This document shows positions 51,668 to 64,000 of a stretch of DNA of 64,000 nucleotides, piece after piece. This stretch comes from Orthonyx spaldingii (taxonomy: Eukaryota > Chordata > Aves > Passeriformes > Orthonychidae), in NCBI GenBank assembly GCA_013397795.1, contig VZTJ01000538.1, forward strand, positions 218,682 through 282,681, given 5' to 3'. The notes beneath the pieces were generated by a model that worked only from the letters and a program-made list of their open reading frames with translations, did not search any database and was not told the origin of the DNA. The position numbers and the translations under genes are program-made. Position 1 is the first letter of the stretch; each line of letters starts with the position of its first letter.

Positions 51668-54600
51668 AAAATTAAGGTGCCAGTTATTGCTACCAAGTGC
51701 TAAATATATGTCACTGTCCCATTTCAATACCACAGCTGCAAACAGCAGAGGTGTCACAGACATGCAGTCCTCACTCATGGAGACATCTACCATGAAGAGT
51801 TACAAAACAATTCTCTAGTTCCATAAATAGGCAGAGAAAGAAATCAAAAAACCTGCTGGTTTTCAACTAATCTCCCTCAGATTAGCAACAGTTAAAAGAT
51901 ATCAAGGAAAGCTGCCAGACTAATTGGCATTTGCCAAGGACTAATGTTTTGGGAGTCCGGAAACTTCATATGGTGTTGCAGGCTTCCGTCTTTCAAACTA
52001 AGGGTATGAAGAGTCTTTGACATACAAACACTGATCATTACTAATTATAAATATTTTTAAGTAGGAAAAGAAGACACAAAGGACTGTTTCTGCCAAGAAT
52101 GAGGAAACCTGTTGCACATAACACAGACCAGTCTATGTGCTTCAGATGCAGGACTGCTGCTTTTGGCTTTGCATAACAGCTGAGCATGGTAAAAAGCAGG
52201 CAAACACTTAAAATAAGCAAGAGATTAGAATTAGCAAGCAACAATTGTTTTGGATTATTCTGTTACATCAAGATGTGAAAATATTTTTAAAGTTGTTATT
52301 GTTACTGCTAAACAGTAATTGAGCTAAAACAGAAGTATTGCAGCACATTTGAGTTCAGTTTTGGGGTCTGCAACACACTCTCTTTGAAGTCTAGGTCTCC
52401 AGTCCTGACGCAATAATGAAAAAATTTCAAAATTTTAAGTTTTTCTGAATTTCTGCATCTGAAGCTAGTTGTCCTGGTTACAGAATACCAAAACCTCAAG
52501 TATTCACCAGGGAAAAAATATCTCTGAAAATCTCAAAATAAAAATACCCCTTCACACACAAACTACCTGTTGGGTTTTTTTCCTTATTTACAGGTCTGAT
52601 CTAAGTATCACACATTGCTATGTCAAATCCTGAAACTTGTTCACCTGTTGATAACCACACGCTGTTGGGGTCATTTAGATAAACTAGCAGCTCTTGATCA
52701 AATTGAAATACACCTTATACAGAAGATATTGTACTGTTAAATTTTGACAACACTTGAGAAAATAACTGAGAAATCTATTTGTAGTTCCTTAGTGAGTGCT
52801 GCAATACAATGACAGTTTTTTCTCAGTCATTTCCAATGGATAATTGCTCACACTCTGAAGAGTTTCTGGACTCCCAATAGATCACTGCTATAACATCTGT
52901 TTCCTCAGTGTTCATTTCACTGCCCTTTGCAAGGTAATTATTCTACCAATCACTCTGTTTTCAGCAAGGTAAAGAACTTTTTTACATAATTCTTGTTTCT
53001 CTGGCCTCCATTACACACAGACAACCTAACTCATGGTGGAAAGATGGCATTTACACACAGTTACATCTTTTTATTCTCTTTTGCAGTTCAATTCAGGCAG
53101 ACAGATTTCCACCTTGTACCTTTTGGCCTGGCAAAAACTGCAAACACACTGTATCCCATGATAATCCTCTTGTCCTGCTTCCTCCATGTGTCTTCCCCCG
53201 TCACATTATTTTATTTCCTATTAATGATTAATAGCAAGAGTACCCATCTCTCTTCTATTTCTCTTCCAAGCTGCTTCAAGTACCATAGATTATGAATATT
53301 GTAGTTTCTTTTAAAGGGGGAAAAACACCCCACAAAGCAAAAGCCCTACTACTTTTGCATTAAGCATTTAAAGCACACATATTTAAAATGCCAGTAACGT
53401 CATGATATCCCTAATTCAGAACTTAATTTTTCATATGGTATTACATTAGCCAGTTCACAAAGATACTTTCTACATTATCCAAGACAAGCATAAAAACACC
53501 CACCACCCAAAGAAACAAAAAGTCCATGAAACATACACCCTCAACCCCCACACCCAATCATCAAAATTACCACCCTCTCCAGGTCCTGAAATGTAAAATA
53601 ATTTAAAAATCATAAAACAAACAAACAAAATAATTGGTTTTGTTTTCCCTCTGGCCACAGGTTTAGTGTAACATTTTGGAAAATTCCCTCAGTCCTGTCA
53701 TTTTAAGGAAGTCTGCTAACATCAGCATATTATTCCCACACAAAATGTTACTACTGCTATGTCTCTCAGAAACATATAGAAACTTTCCTTGATTTCCCAA
53801 ATTTATCTTGATCTTCTCATCTTCCCAAATACAGCATGATCCTCTTTGACCTCCAGATTTCTGTTGCAGTGCCTGAATTTCTGTACGCATCACAGTGATG
53901 TGAACCTGGAGATTTCCAGGATCATCATAAGCAGGATTTTCTGACTAGTACCTAGGATCCTGAAGCAGCATCCATGCAGTGTGGGCTGGAAAGAGCTTTT
54001 TCCTAGGTTACAACTTTACTGTCCCTCTGTATATCCCCAGGTATCATTTGACCTAATAATTGCTGTCTCATACAATGAGCAACAAGAAGTGAAAAGCTCT
54101 GTGTGAAGACCTGAGTAAAATGCACAGAAGCTAATGGATTTCCAGCTGGTAATGATATATATATTTGACATAGTTTGCTGAGACTCATATAACATTTTTT
54201 TAATTAAGCCAAAAACCAAATACTATGAAGACAGCAAATGCTCTTAGCAGTGAAAAATGCTGAACTAGAAGAATAGCACTAAAATCAGCTGGCAGTTTTA
54301 ATTATATGTGACTTTGCTTATAAAGAAAATCAGAAATTCAGTGTCTATGTAACATTTCCACAGGCTGAATTTTAACAACTCTATATACAATGGTTCCAGA
54401 TATTTCTGGATGAGCAATATTGTTATGAATTACAAGATAAAAGATGATTCTCACAAATTCTGGGAAGCACAGACAAATTCTTTGCTTTGCTCTTTGACAT
54501 GCAAAGCACAGTGCTTCACTCTCTCTCTTGCTATAGCTACCTGAACAAGCTAGGAAGCCTGCCATAATCTGCTATCCAAATATGGCACAGTCTGTGTACA

Positions 54601-57600
54601 TTTTTGACTGAATGTAGCCCTAAGTGATTAAAATATCAGACCATCTATATGTAGAACAGTCTCTCAACAAACACATCACACGGGAAAATTATTTGTTCTG
54701 ATCTACATATTTATGGTATTCAGAATAATAATTTAAATTATACATTTTATATGGTCTTTTCTATGAAGCTGTCCTTAGCTGTAGGATGCCAGATAAAGCA
54801 AAGATGCAGTGAAACGGGAAATACACCTGCTTTATGTTATATGCATGTTTGCTGCTAAAGAACAGTAATGAGCTACAGAAATTGTAAGCTTCAGGCTATG
54901 TCCTTAGTCATACTGGTTTATAGCTCCTATTAAAACAAAAAAGCGGCACTGGGACAGGAGAGAACTATGCTGAGCACCTCAGATGGAGAGAAATGAAAAA
55001 ATCTAGAAAAATTATTGTAATCCTATTTACTAATAAAGAAACAGAAAATATTTTCCTGTTACAAGATGATGACAATCTACAGTTTTCAATTATTCACAGC
55101 ATTACTTTAATGTTAATGAGAAGGAGATATTAAAGTTTTATTAGGTTAAAGGAGTTTATTCCTGCTGACAAATCTAACTACGAGCCTGACAATTCCTTAT
55201 TTATATTCTGTTAAGTGTCTTCATGTTTTAAAGAGCACTTCTTTATCATTCACAGTGTTTTACATCCTGTGGATGGTTTTGTTGTAATGACCGATTATAG
55301 CCACTGTCCTGTAACATCCAATAATGTAACAGATATACAGACCAAACTGATTTCACACATGTCAGCAACCCCATATCAGGACCACAAAAGGCACCCAAAC
55401 ACTCACACACAAAACCTACATGACACACATTTTTGCAGGTTAGCTCTGAGAACCTATTTGTCCTCACTGAACTACTGGAGATGGGAATGATTATATTGGC
55501 ATTGGTATAATTTTTTGGAGACACTGATGGAGTAAGAGACCTCACACAGCATTTATCTAGAACTGTCAAGTCAGAATGTTGGTTCTTGGCCTTGTTAGGC
55601 AAATACATGGCCAGCATATAGAACCTCTAGAAAGCTGACATGCAGTACCAACTCTATCAATCATTACACCACGTGTATATTACACAGCACTATAAAACAA
55701 TTTACTACATCTCTTGTAAACAAAATTAATAACTTAAAGGAGTGGTAAAGATAAATTTCATCCATCAGAAAAGCACGTCAGGTAGTATTTTATGTGATAG
55801 TGTATAGTAAGTATTGGCTTGAAGAAAGTTGTCTTTGACAAATATACTTGCATTCTTCAAAGTAGAACACTACAGAAAGAATAGGCTGGCCTTATTGAAG
55901 AATTCTCAAAATGATTTTAGTTTTTCAAAATTTCTTAAAGAAACGAAATCATAAACGTTTTTATGGAAGATTATGTATTAGTGATGGGAAAGCAGAGAGA
56001 AGAAGCTATGGTCCTTTCCACAATAAGCAGCATTCACAGGTTTTCCAGTATCTGTCTTGAGCTCTGCATTCTTCAGGAAGTTCAACAAAGGATATAAAGA
56101 AGCAAAGTGTAATGTCACATCAAAGTTTAATAATGATTTGAAATTATTCATAATAAAGAAAATTAAAGCTAAATGGAAAAGAGGGGCTGATGAAATAAGA
56201 AACACAACTGAGCATTGATAACATAGTTATGATAGTTTTACGCTAAGTTGTAAATTTGCTATTATCTCTTAGGAGAAAACAGAAATTGTAGTCTCTTTTC
56301 AGTAGAAGCCAAAACGATAAAAAATTTCTGGAATTATTATAAAGGAATAGAGAATAAATTATTATGCTACTAACCATATAACTGTGGTGGCTGAGCACCT
56401 TGAGTACTGTAGATTGTTCATCCCCATCTCAGAAACATGTGACTAAACTAAAATTAAGTTAAAAACCTTGTATAAAGGAAGGGAACAAAGGTGATCAAAG
56501 ACATGAAAAGCTGCCGAGAACAGCTTCAAGAACCTTCAGCTTAGCAGGCTACAGAAATCATGAATTGTATAAAAAAGCTAATGAGGAAACTATTTATTGT
56601 TTCTCATAATGCAAGTTATAGGAGAGCACCCTTAAAGCAACATAAAAAACAGAACAACCAGCCAATGACAAAATACTTTCTCAGACATCAAATGCACGGT
56701 GAAATCCATTCTATTTTGTAGATTCAAAGTGTTTCTGGAAATCTCAGCAGAAGGACCATTGAACAGACATTAATCAATAAACATTACAGTTAAAGGACTT
56801 CTCAGTCAAGAAGATAAATACTCTTGTTTTTGCCACTGATCTGAAGACAAGGATTGTACCTGTTCTTAGAAAGTTTAACTTGAAGGAAAGATTCCTAGAA
56901 GGCTCTTAAATGGTTACTAAATATTGGATAATATTAAAAATTCATTAAAATGCCTTATGTTTTGTAGAAACTTCTATTTTTTTCAGATATTCTAAAAAAC
57001 AAAACAAAAGCCTTCAGATTACAGAAGGTTACTCTAGGGCCCCTCAGATGCTGCATTCCCATATAAGAAAGTTAACTTTACATTCTACTTTTAAGTGTTT
57101 CTACAAGCTGCTTTTCCTTCAATGAAAAAAAGAATAGCTTCTCATAAAAGAATTTTCCTACTTTCCATATAGGCAGCTTAATGTTTAGTGGGTAAAAGAT
57201 GATCCATATAAAACAGTGAAGTCTGTAGAAGTGAAGGCAGAGAAACTTCAACATTAAATTGGAAAGAGAAAAGTTAATTCTTCACAAAAATAAAACCCAA
57301 AACTCACCACCACCACCACATATACACACAAAAAAATCCCCAAGCAAAAAACTCCTAACAAAACATAAGATAAATGAATGTATCCCTTCATGTTAGCAAT
57401 TCTTCTCTTTTAGAGGGAAAAAGGACCTCAACATATTTATCACTACACTTAGTAAATAAGAAGTCAACTGTAAATCATCAATATCATCTTGCATAGCACT
57501 TTTTTAGCTAGGATCATAAGTGAGTAACTGCTGATCTGCTGCCATTTAGGTTTGCTAAAACTGCAGGAAAAAAATTGTAATTGGGCCACCATAAAGAAAT

Positions 57601-57936
57601 TATGAAATCCAAAAAAAGACTCTCCAAACCAAACACTGCTTTGACAAGGAATTAAGCCAAGTTACCAAGTAATCAACACTGTTTGACAACATTTTGAAAT
57701 AGTAATAGTGGTAGATTTTAACCACATAAGGATGTCACTAAAAAGTTGACTCTGAAGAATAAAATTTGTATTTTGACCTACAGCCTTGCTTACTTCCATT
57801 AGTAAAAAACTATAAAACCCCAAAAAACTACAGTCTCTACAGCAGAACTTAATACTGATGTGGAGACATCTGCTCCACTGCACCTCTGCCACCAAAACAC
57901 AACAGCAACAAAGCATTTAGAGCTGTTTTATTTGAA

Positions 57937-58018
57937 GAAAAACAAACAAACAAACAACAACAAAACCAAAACAACCAAACAAAACCCAAACACAAAAAAG
58001 AAAACACAAAAAAACCCA
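57937..58018. repeat. A/C-rich low-complexity block
   Basis: About 80 bases consist almost entirely of A and C, beginning with (CAAA)n units, then CAA units, then irregular A-C runs. It is followed at once by a G-rich patch (58034-58061). Confidence 0.8.
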
Positions 58019-58033
58019 TAAACACTCCAAAAT

Positions 58034-58061
58034 GGGAGTAGAGGAGAGGGGAGGGAAGGGG
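58034..58061 (+). other. G-rich tract, possible G-quadruplex
   Basis: Four G runs (GGG, GGGG, GGG, GGGG) occur within 28 bases, with spacers of 11, 1 and 2 bases. The long first loop makes a weak quadruplex motif. No gene start is nearby. Confidence 0.4.
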
Positions 58062-58943
58062 TAAGAAAATTGTTAGTTTTCTGTAAAGACTTTCAAATAC
58101 ATCCAGGAAAGTGATCCATTCTAAATCATACCTATTTTGTCAGCTAAAAGAACATAGAGGAAAAATATCCTTAGATATTTTGGCAAAGTATCATTTTGCA
58201 ATACTAGCCCACAAGTGTACAGTAGGTAAATGGTTTAGTTTACGATATATGACAAAGTTATAGGATTTACAAAGGTCTGTAAAAAAGAACATACCATAAG
58301 ATAACATGAACAAGCCTTGAAATCTTCATTCAGCAATCACAATCTAATGAATTTTTGAAAAGACAGTGATAACAATTTGCTTTATCTATGCTCCCTTCAT
58401 TATCTATTTTAAAGGCATTACGACACTTTAGTTCTCAAAAAGCTTTCCCTGCATTACAAATAACAGTAATATAAAATACATACATGTACATATGTGACTT
58501 CTGCCTATGCCAGTGATATTAAATCAGTATTCTTGTCTTTGAAGAAAAGACATCTGTAAGAAGCAGATAAAATTTTCAAATATCAACATCCACAGAAGTA
58601 GTAAAAAAACCAGATAAAATAAATCTTCTGAGCACTCCTAACTTCTAAGATCTAAGGACTAACTTACATTACAGGGCTCGGTTGCTATCTCCTTTTATCA
58701 CCTCACACACCGACCAATTTAGAAAACAGTGTAAGCAAACTCTAATTTTTATTTAAGAACAAAATTGCTGCTAAATTTCTATTTGAAAATACGGACATAT
58801 TTTGATAGCCTGCTGAACCTAAGATAGTATTGAGTGCCACTGAAGTGGCAGATGTCATCCAAAGAGCAAACATTCACAACAATGTAGGCTCTTGGGGAAA
58901 GGTCGTCTCTTTGCACAGTGGTTCTGGCACTGGCAGCAACTCA

Positions 58944-59020
58944 CAACAACAACAACAACAACAAAAAAAACCCAAAAAAACCCAAAAAAAACCCCAAAAA
59001 AACCCAACCAAACAAACAAA
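58944..59020. repeat. (CAA)7 followed by A7-8/C3-4 units
   Basis: Seven CAA units run into repeated blocks of seven or eight A separated by three or four C, then CAAA units. A plus-strand frame through it yields an artificial glutamine run and a Lys/Pro-rich tail. That frame begins at a non-ATG codon and is not called. Confidence 0.85.
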
Positions 59021-60909
59021 GCCTTCAAAGGAAAAAGCAGTTTACAGAGAAGTCAAACCAGTTTCTAGTCCACAAGTGAGGGAGAGAAGAATCTGGCTGC
59101 TCCAGACATACATTTTGAAATTAGTTCTGCTCACAAATTGGATAAGTGCTCCCTAGATGCAAAGGAACACACATGCACATATGCACACGCAGGCTTTAAT
59201 CACTGCTGATACTCCACTGAGGCAAGTACATTTAGAAATTGAGCATATTTCTTAAAAAGTATATTCCAAAACTAATATTCTCATGCATTCTTCCATACAA
59301 ATGAAAGACTCAGGCATTCTGAGTTGATATTATCAGCAAATTTAAATGAATGAACATGTTTTAAATCTCTTTTATTCAAAGAAAAAAGCAGTCTATGTTA
59401 GCAAACTTATTAAGTAGTCTAGCCATTGCTAAATATACAACACATTTTCTGATCTCAGTCATAATTTGTCAATATTTCAGTACTGAATCCACTGGCATAT
59501 AAGCTACTTATTTTAGTTTCAAATTGAAGAATTCTGTAATGTCAGAACAAATAAAAGGACTTAATTGCAAAAGTTTTATTTCAGAAGACAAGTACCAGAA
59601 GCTGATTCAAAGCAACATTTGCTTTTTTGTTTGTCTCCTGTTGGTTCAAAAGAAATAAAATATCGTTCCAACTTACTGTCACTTTCACAGGAAATTATAT
59701 TTTATTCTTAACCTTACTTTCCTTGTAATGCCTTCACAAACAAGATGAGGAAAAGGAACTCTTATTAGTTCTTTCCCATGGAGAAACTTCTCTCCCCATC
59801 TTAAAAAAGAACACCACAAAATAAAATCTGACAACTCCCTCCCTCAACCACACACAAAAAGAAAAAGCAATGATACTTTAAAATTAGTAAAAATGATGAG
59901 GCTCAAATTTGGCTATATAGTTTCACAGAGGCTTTGGATATGCTGGTTTTCAACTGTTCACTAGGTTTCTGTATTTGTATTGGCCATAACTAGATCAAAA
60001 CCTCTATGAACACTAAGAATGGCTGGAGCATAGTTTTGATCTAGTATAAAAGGAACTGTACTATAATCCTATTGAGCTGTGTTGTAGTAACAGCCACCAC
60101 CAATAAAAATAAATCATGTTTCATTTGAACTTTTCTCTGCCCTATGAAAGAACTGACTTATCTTGACATTGAAATACAAAGCATCTGGGAGATAATAGGG
60201 AGCTGGGTAGTGAAAGCTCTACTTCCTCCAGGAGGAACCATGTGGGTGATAATCTGCTGTCAGCTGGGAGAGTCCAGATACCCACCAACAGAGTGGAGCA
60301 GGGAAAAAAGGAGTAGTATTTTTGTCATTTCTGTACACCTTTTTATGCCAAAAGTGGTAAGAAAGCCGCTACAACCCAAATGGAACTACTTAAAAAGCTA
60401 AGCCTTCATCATGAAAGCAGGCATCTGGTCCATTAGAATGAACCAGAGTTTAGATACCCAGCAGGCACAGCAGCAAAGGTCAAGAACAAAAATCAACAGG
60501 AATTAGATGAGGAAAGCTCATCTGCAGCCACAAACTGTCACTAATAATGAAAATTATCCTTATTTGTCATTTGGAAACCGCATACCACAGGATTCTGGGG
60601 CGTGGATGGGTGTGAGGAATAAGGGAAACTGATTTCATTTGCCCTCATAAACAATATTGAAATATTTACAAGGAAGTATTTTTGTTACTCAGTAGCCAGG
60701 CACACAAGCTCCTCTGCAGTTTTAGGCACTTGGAGATTATGCTTTCTCAGTTGTTGGTAAGAGTATGCCTGCAATGTAACATTTGTTATGTTAATGATAA
60801 CTGAATTTCTCAACATGAAAAAGGCAGCACTCTTGAGACGATTTACTAATGTGAGAATAAACTGTCAGGTTGAAGCCAACAAAATTTTTAAAGAGTATTC
60901 ACACTTGTG

Positions 60910-60930
60910 CTGCTACACAGTGTGTAGCAG
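60910..60930. repeat. Short hairpin, 9-bp arms and 3-base loop
   Basis: CTGCTACAC (60910-60918) is the exact reverse complement of GTGTAGCAG (60922-60930), with the loop AGT. The structure is compact and stable on paper, but too short for a microRNA precursor. Such arms are expected a few times by chance in a window this long. Confidence 0.7.
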
Positions 60931-62544
60931 TCACTAATGCTTAGGTAATCAATACAGAATTATGAGACTGGTATTTTTCTTTTATGGATATCTTTGTAAT
61001 CAGTTCCCTGGCATTCTACCCAGTGCCCTGCAAAATGCTTTAGAGGAAAGACTTTTTACTGAGTGATTAAATGAAAACAAACCTACCTGTTTATATTAAT
61101 CCAACACTGGAAATTTTTTTCATGTGGAAAACTGCCAGATAAAACAGAGGAAAACTTTTAAAACAAAATGTCACATCTTTGGAATCCACAATAGGTAATA
61201 GAGGGATTAGCGACCAGCTCACTGCTTTTGAAAAACCTGTGTATTTAATTTGGCAAATTTATGAAAAAAGAATCAGCATAACTTAAATCCAGGTTAAAAT
61301 CTGCACATATTGTGATTTATACAATGTCTACAAGGTTCTTCACTTTAATGTTTTAGAGTGTGCAGATGGCACTGTATTTTGGAGTTTACTTGTTCCTAAA
61401 TCACTTTCTAAAGCATACATAAGACTTTTATGAATACACACATTTGCACTTTAACTCCAAGCTGGAATTTGTTAACACAGCTCAGCATCACATAGGAGTC
61501 TTGCTCCTGTCTCTGTCTTGTCTGCCAGATGAGATTATAGCCAAGATGAAAGTAGATTTTGGGACTTAGAGTTGCATCACTTTGCGTAAACTGTTTTGTA
61601 ATAAAGAACTAATGCTAGTGGTAAAAAGACACTGCCATCTGTGATTTGGAAACCAGAATATTACAAGGTCTAGGGAAATGAAAAAGAATAGTAATTCAGA
61701 TGCTCAAAGATTATTGTCTTTGTCAAATGCACAGCATTTCACCAGGAATAACATTCTATTTGAAGCTTGAATTTCTTTTTCCAATAAATTAGTTCTACAA
61801 CTATAAATCAAGGAATCTCCTGAGGAGAGAAAGACATGTCATAGCCTAGGATGCATACACGTGGAACAACATAGCTTTTCTACGTAAGGATTAAAAACAT
61901 AATAAATCAGAGTAAATTAAATTATTTTTACATATTTCTACACCAGGTACTACTCCTCTTACTCTATTAATGAACTGCACGAAATCAGGTAATCACTATG
62001 GGGAGAGCAGAGACAGCAAGAACCATTCATAAAACACAAAGCACAACATCATGATTAAAAGAATACAGACTACACATGTACGGAACTCAGCCAAAGTTAC
62101 ACAAAAAAATTTGTTTCAAAAAACTTCACATAGTTATAAATGCAACCTTAACCATTTACACACATTATGTGGGAAAATTACTGAACTTTTAAATTAACAT
62201 TAAAAATTTTTGTGACTACAGTGTACACTTCTGATTATATTAAGAATATTTTGTGTAAATATTTCAAGATACGTTACAGTTTCAGAACATAATGACTTCT
62301 AATATCTATGAGATTTTTTTATGTTCAAGTGAACGCTTCAAAATCTGTTCACAGATATAACACAGTTACTGATTCACTGCTGTAGGTAAGTAAATTGCTC
62401 AAAAGTTATTCCTTAAAAAATATAAACAAAATACTGTTTTGTTATATGCAGTGATTATGTATAAATCTTGTCAGTATAGATGTTTATGGTACAGTATTTT
62501 TTCCACACAAGCCTTTTTATCTCAGTATTTTGATGTTTTCTTAG

Positions 62545-62643
62545 CCAACGATTTGTACATAAAGGCAAAAAAAATCCAGCTGCTGGAAGAGAAACATATT
62601 GGGGAACACATATTTGCATATGCAGCTACAAAAGAACAAGAAG
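62545..62643 (+). CDS. Candidate internal coding exon, unrecognised protein
   Basis: A T-rich tract ending GATGTTTTCTTAG precedes a 99-nt segment, and GTACTTAG follows as a possible donor. The frame starts with two bases completing a codon, has 32 codons and leaves one base, giving a phase-symmetric exon. The peptide contains NDLYIKAKKIQLLEEKHIGE and then HIFAYAATKEQE. It is rich in charged residues and looks like a soluble helical segment. The incoming phase is the one left by the candidate at 12509-12608, and joining them would make an alanine codon. I do not recognise the family. The donor is weak (position +4 T in place of the usual A), and chance remains possible. Confidence 0.22.
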
Positions 62644-63535
62644 GTACTTAGCCTAAGGTGTTCTACACAACTTCTGTTCTGATACAGTCCATTTTGATAA
62701 AAGTTTATCCATCTGTTTTATTACTACTAAACATGGCATGTTCATTTATGTAAAACAGTGTGATGGAGCTGCCTGAGACCAAAAAATAACCATGACAAAA
62801 TCTCTTAATACCTGTGAGCTACATCCTCAGTTATTTTGCTTCAATGATACAAAATCTTTCCACAGAGGTAGGCTGATCTTACAGCTGTTCTTTGTTCAAA
62901 TTCTCACTCGTTACAAAGAAAGTTTACTGCATGGAGAATTCACATAGAATATGACAGAAATTTCTGACCTAGTTAGGTAGAAGTTTTGAGATACAACAAA
63001 AGAACAGACAGGAAGAGATTATATTTTAACTTGTCAGAATGGTTTAATTCAAATTTTGGTTATTCAAAGTAAAATAAAATACTTGGGAGCATAAAGGTAA
63101 AAGGAGATACTTAATTCTTCCCTATAAAATAATGTGTGTAATCATTACACCAATATTATTGGATTTTTCCAGTATGTACGTAGCATTTATTTGTATCACA
63201 TTTGCAATTTTATAAACACAAAACCACACGAAGAGTCATATGCAAAACAAGATAAAAGTTGCAAAGTACATATATTGTCTACTGTATATTGTCAGGTATT
63301 CTACTTTTTTCTTTTAATTCATTGCTTTGGTGGGAAAATAATTTGCTCAGAAAACCTTTTTTTTGTGTTTCAGAATAAAAAGACTGTGAAATAAATGCTG
63401 ACCTATCTACCCAGGCAGAATGGAGCACTGAAAAGAAAAAAACCTCTTATTTTCTTAGAAAAGACAAACCAATTTCAGTCAAAGATTAGCTCTAGCTTTG
63501 ATTCTACAAGTAACAGAGACTGAAGTGGTAGGCAG

Positions 63536-63582
63536 ATGGAAAAGGAAAAGAAAGAAAAAAGTAAGCAAGAAAAAGAAAAAAT
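63536..63582 (+). repeat. Purine-rich low-complexity stretch
   Basis: About 47 bases are almost entirely A and G (GAAAAG, AAAGAAAAAA and similar words). A plus frame over it gives a Lys/Glu-rich peptide, which reflects the composition and is not called. Confidence 0.75.
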
Positions 63583-64000
63583 CTACAGCTCTATTTTATT
63601 CTGCAGGATTTCTACATTTGGGAAGGAAGAAACAACACTAACAACCACTAACAAAAACAATACCTTTCATTATAACATTGAAGCTAACCAGAATTATAGG
63701 CTTGGCTTTGCAAAAATATCAGTGCAGTGAACAGAGAAAGTACTGCAGTTAGAGATCCAAGAAGTAGCGGGGAATTAATGTGTGTATACATAAAATCCGT
63801 AAGTGCGTATGTTTCATAAAATACCTTATTTCTCAGTGAACAAGCTAAGAAAATGCAGCAGTCCAAATTCTCCAGAGAATAAATAACAGAAAAGTTTCAT
63901 GATTCCTTCCTGAACTGTTTGTGAACATACATGTTCTTTCAAGGAGAATAAATATCATGACTTAGCTAACCACCAGGTGTCATGATAAAAGTGAGGCTAA

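Larger units (their letters stand above)
47350..57936. other. AT-rich DNA without recognisable gene
   Basis: No protein family or transposon is recognised over about 10.6 kb. It contains a 29-base oligo-T tract at 50521 and an (AT)n repeat at 51651. Open frames of up to 123 aa occur (for example minus 55246-55617) but have no motif, and their composition follows the AT-rich background. The somewhat GC-richer patch at 49360-49616 has a minus-strand frame of 85 aa that I could not assign. Confidence 0.55.
59021..64000. other. AT-rich DNA with one candidate exon
   Basis: No transposon or recognised gene is visible. It contains the candidate exon at 62545-62643, a short hairpin at 60910 and a purine-rich stretch at 63536. 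A second open segment at 60151-60356 has an acceptor-like tract and a GTAAGA donor but a phase that does not chain to 62545. Confidence 0.5.

Noticed and set aside
58830..59156. Plus frame of 108 aa with a glutamine run and Lys/Pro-rich tail
   Set aside because: It starts at a non-ATG codon, and its striking composition comes from the CAA and A/C simple repeats.
60151..60356. Plus exon-like segment with strong pyrimidine tract and GTAAGA donor
   Set aside because: It leaves phase 0, which is incompatible with the candidate at 62545, and the peptide is unfamiliar. Chance is likely, though RNA-seq could rescue it.
1..64000. CRISPR arrays, operons, tRNA or rRNA genes, phage-like modules
   Set aside because: No regularly spaced repeats, cloverleaf sequences or gene clusters were seen. 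The sequence character is vertebrate nuclear DNA.

Overview
The window looks like avian nuclear DNA. It is AT-rich and lacks long open frames. Its only clearly recognisable features are transposable-element remnants typical of birds: two 3'-end fragments of CR1-type LINEs and two copies of common avian endogenous-retrovirus LTRs. There is no bacterial or viral gene organisation, no operon, no CRISPR array, no tRNA or rRNA gene that I can see, and no complete protein-coding gene that I recognise. The open frames are all short (144 aa at most, and the longest ones only run through the assembly gap), which is what AT-rich noncoding DNA produces by chance.

Layout: 1-5.1 kb is unannotated AT-rich DNA. 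A plus-oriented CR1 3' end lies at about 5087-5363. A minus-oriented LTR (about 10146-10985) is interrupted by an assembly gap of 315 N (10382-10696). From 11 to 40 kb there is a long stretch with only microsatellites and a few small inverted repeats. A minus-oriented CR1 3' end lies at about 40231-40670, and a plus-oriented solo LTR at about 46626-47349. From 47 to 64 kb the sequence is again AT-rich, with an oligo-T tract at 50521, A/C-rich low-complexity blocks at 57.9-59.0 kb and a purine-rich stretch near the end.

The most gene-like signals are weak. Two short plus-strand segments (12509-12608 and 62545-62643) are open, flanked by plausible AG and GT splice signals, and compatible in splice phase. 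They could be exons of one large gene whose introns fill the window. A minus-strand open segment at 30250-30482 could be a terminal exon followed by T-rich, 3'-UTR-like sequence. I do not recognise the encoded peptides, and similar patterns arise by chance, so confidence is low.

I found no convincing evidence of an undescribed biological system. The findings are structural curiosities (a 13-bp-arm inverted repeat at 25686-25756, nested repeats at 13.2 kb, an overlapping pair of palindromes at 24.4 kb), candidate exons and candidate conserved noncoding elements. A homology search or an alignment with other bird genomes would settle most of them.
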